Positions 59,118-62,122 of a DNA stretch of 62,122 nucleotides are shown piece by piece (the stretch's first letter is position 1; every line of letters starts with the position of its first letter). The notes beneath the pieces are model-generated. The model was not told where the DNA came from, ran no database searches, and saw only the letters and a program-made list of their open reading frames with translations. A program made the position numbers and the translations under genes. The stretch lies in the NCBI GenBank assembly GCA_008180335.1, contig VTEF01000011.1:1-62122 (forward strand), read 5' to 3'. This DNA comes from Priestia megaterium. GTDB taxonomy: Bacteria > Bacillota > Bacilli > Bacillales > Bacillaceae_H.

Positions 59118-59757
59118 AACTTCCTTGCTGTTGTTCTCCTTCACCAGCAGGAGCTTCTTCTTCTCCTCCTCCTTCACCACCTTCTTTTTTCCCTTGTTGC
59201 CCCCCTTGGGTTTCTTCTGCTGCTTTTAACAGAATATCCTGTATCTTGGCTTGATAGAGTGGACTTTCAAACGTCTCGCTCATTACTTTTTGTAAATGAG
59301 TGCGATATTCTTTACTTTTTAAGACGGTTAGTATTTCTTTTTCCATTGCAGGATCTTTCAAGACGTCTTGTAGCATTGCTTGATAATCAGGATCTTTCAT
59401 AAGCTGCTTTAAAACACGTTCATGTTCTTTTTGCATGCTCTTTGCAAAGCTTTCTGCAAATTTAGGGTCTTTCATAGCTTTTTTCCAAAAATCAATGCCG
59501 GTATCGGATGTTAATGTTTGCGAGATTGTATCTTTTACGACTGTTTGATCCATGACCAAGTCTTCTTTTATCTTTGGGTCTTTCATGATTTCTTGTATGG
59601 CTTTTTTGCCTTCATCGGTTTTCAAAATATCAACAACCATTTTCTTCGTTTGGTCGTAATCCATTCCGTTATTTTCCTCATTTGGCGGTGCACAAGCAGT
59701 TAACGAAAATATACATATTCCTACGTAACAGAGGAGCGTTAGTAGCTTTTTCATCAT
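59116..59757 (-). CDS. gerD: GerD, spore germination lipoprotein
   Basis: Inner-membrane lipoprotein needed for clustering of germinant receptors in the spore. 213 residues: signal peptide with lipobox LTAC (Cys22), then the conserved GMDYDQTKKMVVDILKTDEGKKAI, an alpha-helical body with repeated KDPxxxxxL units, and a Gly/Glu/Gln-rich tail (about 190-213). ATG 59757 is used because AAAGGAG lies 8 nt upstream; the frame continues to 59820, beyond the SigG promoter. Confidence 0.93.
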   Translation of the reverse strand: MMKKLLTLLCYVGICIFSLTACAPPNEENNGMDYDQTKKMVVDILKTDEGKKAIQEIMKDPKIKEDLVMDQTVVKDTISQTLTSDTGIDFWKKAMKDPKFAESFAKSMQKEHERVLKQLMKDPDYQAMLQDVLKDPAMEKEILTVLKSKEYRTHLQKVMSETFESPLYQAKIQDILLKAAEETQGGQQGKKEGGEGGGEEEAPAGEGEQQQGS

Positions 59758-59789
59758 TAACGAGGCTCCTTTCAACATATGCTTACGCT

Positions 59790-59819
59790 TAATATGAGAT
59801 ATTGAACACTTTTTATTCA
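59790..59819 (-). promoter_or_regulatory. SigG promoter of gerD
   Basis: On the minus strand: TGAATA (59819-59814), 17-bp spacer, CATATTA (59796-59790), nearly the SigG consensus TGAATA-N17/18-CATACTA. It is 32 bp before the gerD start and supports forespore expression. Confidence 0.85.
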
Positions 59820-59830
59820 TAAATGAACGC

Positions 59831-59859
59831 TAGATTTTTTAAAAACCCATTGGTACAAT
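59831..59859 (+). promoter_or_regulatory. Extended -10 promoter of kbaA
   Basis: TAGATT (59831-59836), 17-bp spacer, TACAAT (59854-59859) preceded by TGg. It fits the GTG 59901 start but would exclude the longer 59823 start. Confidence 0.6.
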
Positions 59860-59900
59860 TTATGAAAGGGATTACTTTATCGGTTATGGGGGAGATGGGA

Positions 59901-60524
59901 GTGAACAGTCGCAACTGGGTTCGTTTATTTTTATCAACATTAGCTGTAGGAGGGATGAGTGCAGCAGTTGTTGGATTTGCAGTTAGATGGGAAGAGTATA
60001 GAGAACTCTTTGTGGAGCTTCAATTTGCAGAAATTTTCGCGGTTTTAACATGGTTGGTTGGGGTAGGTTTTATTTTTAGCTTAATTAGTCAAATGGGTTT
60101 TTTTGCTTATTTAACGATTCATCGTTTTGGAATCGGAATTTTTCGTTCTGTTTCATTGTGGACAGGAGTCCAGATTGTGCTTATTGTCTTCGTGTTATTT
60201 GATTTAGTCTATTTTCGTTACCGTTTCTTTGCGCAAGAAAATGATTCAATCTTACATTATATGTTGGTTAGCATCTTTTTATTGTGTATAGGTGTTGCAG
60301 TAGCGTTCTTAAAAGCTCGGCAAACAAAAAAAGAAGCATTCATCCCAGCTTTATTCTTTATGATTGTTATCACAACGGTTGAGTGGTTTCCTGCTTTACG
60401 TACAAATGAAGAGAGCTGGCTGTACTTAATGTTGTTCCCGTTACTAATCTGTAATATGTATCAATTATTAATCTTGCCAAAACTTACATTAAGAACATCT
60501 ATTTTAAAAACAACAGGCAAATAA
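59901..60524 (+). CDS. kbaA: KbaA, KinB-signalling membrane protein
   Basis: 207-residue membrane protein with about six transmembrane helices, needed in B. subtilis for activation of the sporulation kinase KinB. Conserved stretch SLISQMGFFAYLTIHRFGIGIFRS (about 62-85) and LFDLVYFRYRFF. GTG 59901 (start NSRNWVRLFLSTLAVGG) follows GGGGGAG and matches the family N-terminus; the ATG at 59823 would add 26 residues and lies before the likely promoter. Confidence 0.88.
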   Translation: MNSRNWVRLFLSTLAVGGMSAAVVGFAVRWEEYRELFVELQFAEIFAVLTWLVGVGFIFSLISQMGFFAYLTIHRFGIGIFRSVSLWTGVQIVLIVFVLFDLVYFRYRFFAQENDSILHYMLVSIFLLCIGVAVAFLKARQTKKEAFIPALFFMIVITTVEWFPALRTNEESWLYLMLFPLLICNMYQLLILPKLTLRTSILKTTGK

Positions 60525-60556
60525 ACAAAAATTGTTTATTTGCCTGTTGTTTTTTG
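60507..60556 (+). terminator. Long terminator after kbaA
   Basis: A near-perfect ~20-bp stem, AACAACAGGCAAATAAACAA (60509-60528) with TTGTTTATTTGCCTGTTGTT (60532-60551), then TTTTTG. The kbaA stop codon is inside the left arm. Confidence 0.93.
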
Positions 60557-60598
60557 TTTCTAATAGAAGTGTACTTGTTATGCAGAGGATCGAACAAG

Positions 60599-61363
60599 CT
60601 ATTTCACGTCTTTAATGTTACTTTTTGTATTCGAAATTAATGTTGATACACTTACATTTTTAATTTTCTTTGCTTGCAGAGAGTGTTGAATGTAAGGAAT
60701 CGCTTCAGCTGTTTGTTGAGCAGAATCTGAAGCGTGTAATAAGATAATATCGCCGCCTTCTAGAGGTTTAGTTGCATTTGATACAATCTCTTTAACACCT
60801 GGATTCGTCCAATCTTTAGAATCAATACTCCAATGAACAATTGTGTATCCCATATTACTTGTTAATTTTAAGATTTCTTTATTAAAATGACCATTCGGAG
60901 GACGGAGCAATGAAATGTCTTTTAAGCCTAATGAATTGAATACTTTTTGAGATTTAGCTAAATCTTGTCTGATCTCATTTGGTTTCATTGCAGTATAAGA
61001 ATTATAATCATAGCCCATCGTTCCAATTTCATGGCCTTCCTTTTTGATGCGCTCTACGATATCAGGATGACGCTCAGCCCATGATGCTGATAAAAAGAAA
61101 GTAGCATGTTGGATTTTCTGTTCTTTTAATTTCTCTAAAATTGGAATCGCTTTTTCATCTCCCCAACTAATGTTAAAAGTCAGGGCTACTTCTAAATCTT
61201 TTTCCTCTGCTTTGTAGACTGCTCTTGGTCCCTTGTCTGTTGAAAAAACAGGATAATGAAAAGCGTGCTGTGCATAGAGAAAAAAACTAGTAAATAAAGC
61301 AGAGAGAACAATAATCATCGTTTGTTTCAAACGTTTGGCACGAATGGTATAAAAGATATTCAC
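60599..61363 (-). CDS. pdaB: PdaB, sporulation polysaccharide-deacetylase-like protein
   Basis: 254-residue protein required late in sporulation for cortex maintenance in B. subtilis. N-terminal membrane anchor (about 12-32), then a NodB-type domain. Motif 1 reads TFNISWG (62-68) instead of TFDD; the histidine motif is replaced by GHEIGTMGYDY (110-120); RPPNG (154-158) and LLHAS (208-212) remain. The usual Asp-His-His metal site is therefore not present. It starts at GTG 61363 with AGGTG upstream. Confidence 0.93.
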   Translation of the reverse strand: MNIFYTIRAKRLKQTMIIVLSALFTSFFLYAQHAFHYPVFSTDKGPRAVYKAEEKDLEVALTFNISWGDEKAIPILEKLKEQKIQHATFFLSASWAERHPDIVERIKKEGHEIGTMGYDYNSYTAMKPNEIRQDLAKSQKVFNSLGLKDISLLRPPNGHFNKEILKLTSNMGYTIVHWSIDSKDWTNPGVKEIVSNATKPLEGGDIILLHASDSAQQTAEAIPYIQHSLQAKKIKNVSVSTLISNTKSNIKDVK

Positions 61364-61399
61364 AGTTTCACCTCATTCAGTAAGTAGTACTTGTCTAAT

Positions 61400-61429
61400 T
61401 TCTATGCGAAACGGCAAAAATAAATAACA
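61400..61429 (-). promoter_or_regulatory. Possible SigG/SigE-like promoter of pdaB
   Basis: Minus strand TGTTAT (61429-61424), 17-bp spacer, CATAGAA (61406-61400), similar to forespore or mother-cell promoters. Confidence 0.45.
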
Positions 61430-61511
61430 AATAATAAAAGGATAATATTTTTTATTTAAAATAAAAGAAAACGATTATGGAAAAACTAAGTAGCGAAAGG
61501 TAGGTTGAAAC

Positions 61512-61685
61512 ATGAGAGGGTTTATTGTGAATCAACAAGAGCAAATAGAATTGTTTTCTATACTTGAAAAAGAATTAGAAGAGATATCAAGTGATTGCTA
61601 TAAATACAATGATAATCCTTTTATGGCAAAGGCCATTGAAGAACGCCATAAATTAATAAAAGGATTACTCATTCGCATTAAATAA
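61512..61685 (+). CDS. Small protein of unknown function
   Basis: 57 codons from ATG 61512 to a stop at 61685. The product is charged and helical, with NQQEQIELFSILEKELEEIS then KAIEERHKLIKGLLIRIK and one Cys, but no membrane segment. GTG 61527 (52 residues) is an alternative start because GAGAGGG lies 6 nt before it; AGGTAGG precedes the ATG. I do not recognise a family; the Spo0E signature is not evident. It ends 27 nt before the first rRNA promoter. Confidence 0.55.
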   Translation: MRGFIVNQQEQIELFSILEKELEEISSDCYKYNDNPFMAKAIEERHKLIKGLLIRIK

Positions 61686-61711
61686 TGTGTTGATAATTAT
61701 ATAAAAAAGTA

Positions 61712-61740
61712 TTGACTTATAATTGAATAGATGTTAAATT
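61712..61740 (+). promoter_or_regulatory. rRNA operon promoter P1
   Basis: TTGACT (61712-61717), 17-bp spacer, TAAATT (61735-61740) with TGt upstream. Followed by a TCGCT/AGCGA hairpin (61749-61762). Confidence 0.75.
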
Positions 61741-61795
61741 ATTAAATGTCGCTAATGAGCGATTCGATAAAATGAATTAAAAGTTAATAAAGTTG

Positions 61796-61824
61796 TTGAC
61801 AAAAGGTATACAACTTGTTAATAT
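61796..61824 (+). promoter_or_regulatory. rRNA operon promoter P2
   Basis: Perfect TTGACA (61796-61801), 17-bp spacer, TAATAT (61819-61824) with TGt upstream. Tandem promoters ~85 bp apart are typical of Bacillus rrn operons. Confidence 0.85.
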
Positions 61825-61919
61825 AAGAAAGTCGCCTATCGGTGATGGTTGAACTTTGAAAACTGAACAAAGCGACAAACGTCAACGTTAATTTTTTATT
61901 TTAAATGAGCAATCAAACA

Positions 61920-62122
<203 letters not shown>

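Noticed and set aside
59109-59402. 97-codon Leu-rich plus-strand frame opposite gerD
   Set aside because: It is antisense to the Gly/Glu-rich end of gerD and begins inside the salA/gerD terminator.
61512-61685. Assigning the small ORF to the Spo0E phosphatase family
   Set aside because: The signature S-x-x-L-D-x-L-I-x-x-Y pattern is not present, so size and neighbourhood alone are not enough.

Overview
The window is a core chromosomal segment of a low-GC, endospore-forming Bacillaceae bacterium. The visible 16S rRNA 5' end (the V1 hairpin region near 62000) and the proteins look most like the Priestia (former Bacillus megaterium/flexus) group; this placement is from memory of those sequences, not from a search. 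Gene order follows the Bacillus subtilis ctsR-to-pdaB segment and is bounded by rRNA operons on both sides. The left edge holds the 3' end of a 23S gene, a long spacer and a 5S gene. The right edge holds the promoters and the first ~200 nt of a 16S gene.

Layout. (1) 1-640: rRNA operon tail; its 23S-5S spacer carries two diverged ~120-nt tandem structured repeats. (2) 768-9254: the CtsR-controlled heat-shock operon ctsR-mcsA-mcsB-clpC, then radA, disA and yacL. (3) 9280-16067: isoprenoid genes ispD-ispF, gltX, then a cysteine T-box operon cysE-cysS-mrnC-rlmB-rae1. (4) 16136-20553: sigH, rpmGB, secE, nusG and the rplKAJL genes, with RNA leaders. (5) 20668-33602: an rsmC-like methyltransferase, rpoB-rpoC, an L7Ae-like gene, rpsL-rpsG-fusA-tuf. 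(6) 33911-48818: the S10-spc-alpha ribosomal superoperon, including secY, adk, map, infA and rpoA. (7) 48940-53191: ecfA1-ecfA2-ecfT, truA, rplM-rpsI. (8) 53661-56236, minus strand: a three-gene Mn-type ABC importer set between rpsI and ybaK. (9) 56696-61363: the sporulation/germination cluster ybaK, cwlD, salA, gerD(-), kbaA, pdaB(-). (10) 61512-61685: a small unknown ORF just before the rrn promoters.

Together the genes encode the transcription-translation machinery (RNA polymerase subunits, NusG, ribosomal proteins, IF1, EF-G, EF-Tu, two tRNA synthetases), protein secretion (SecE, SecY), protein quality control (ClpC/McsAB) and entry into or exit from sporulation (SigH, DisA, KbaA, CwlD, GerD, PdaB).

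I found no phage, IS element, CRISPR array or defence island. The most interesting material is non-coding: paired L1-binding-site mimics before rplK and rplA, unexplained leaders before nusG, rpoB and rpoA, inverted repeats around the rpsL-operon promoter, the structured repeats in the rRNA spacer, and a palindromic operator over the Mn-transporter promoter. All claims rest on reading the sequence by eye and on recalled family knowledge; no search or folding program was run.
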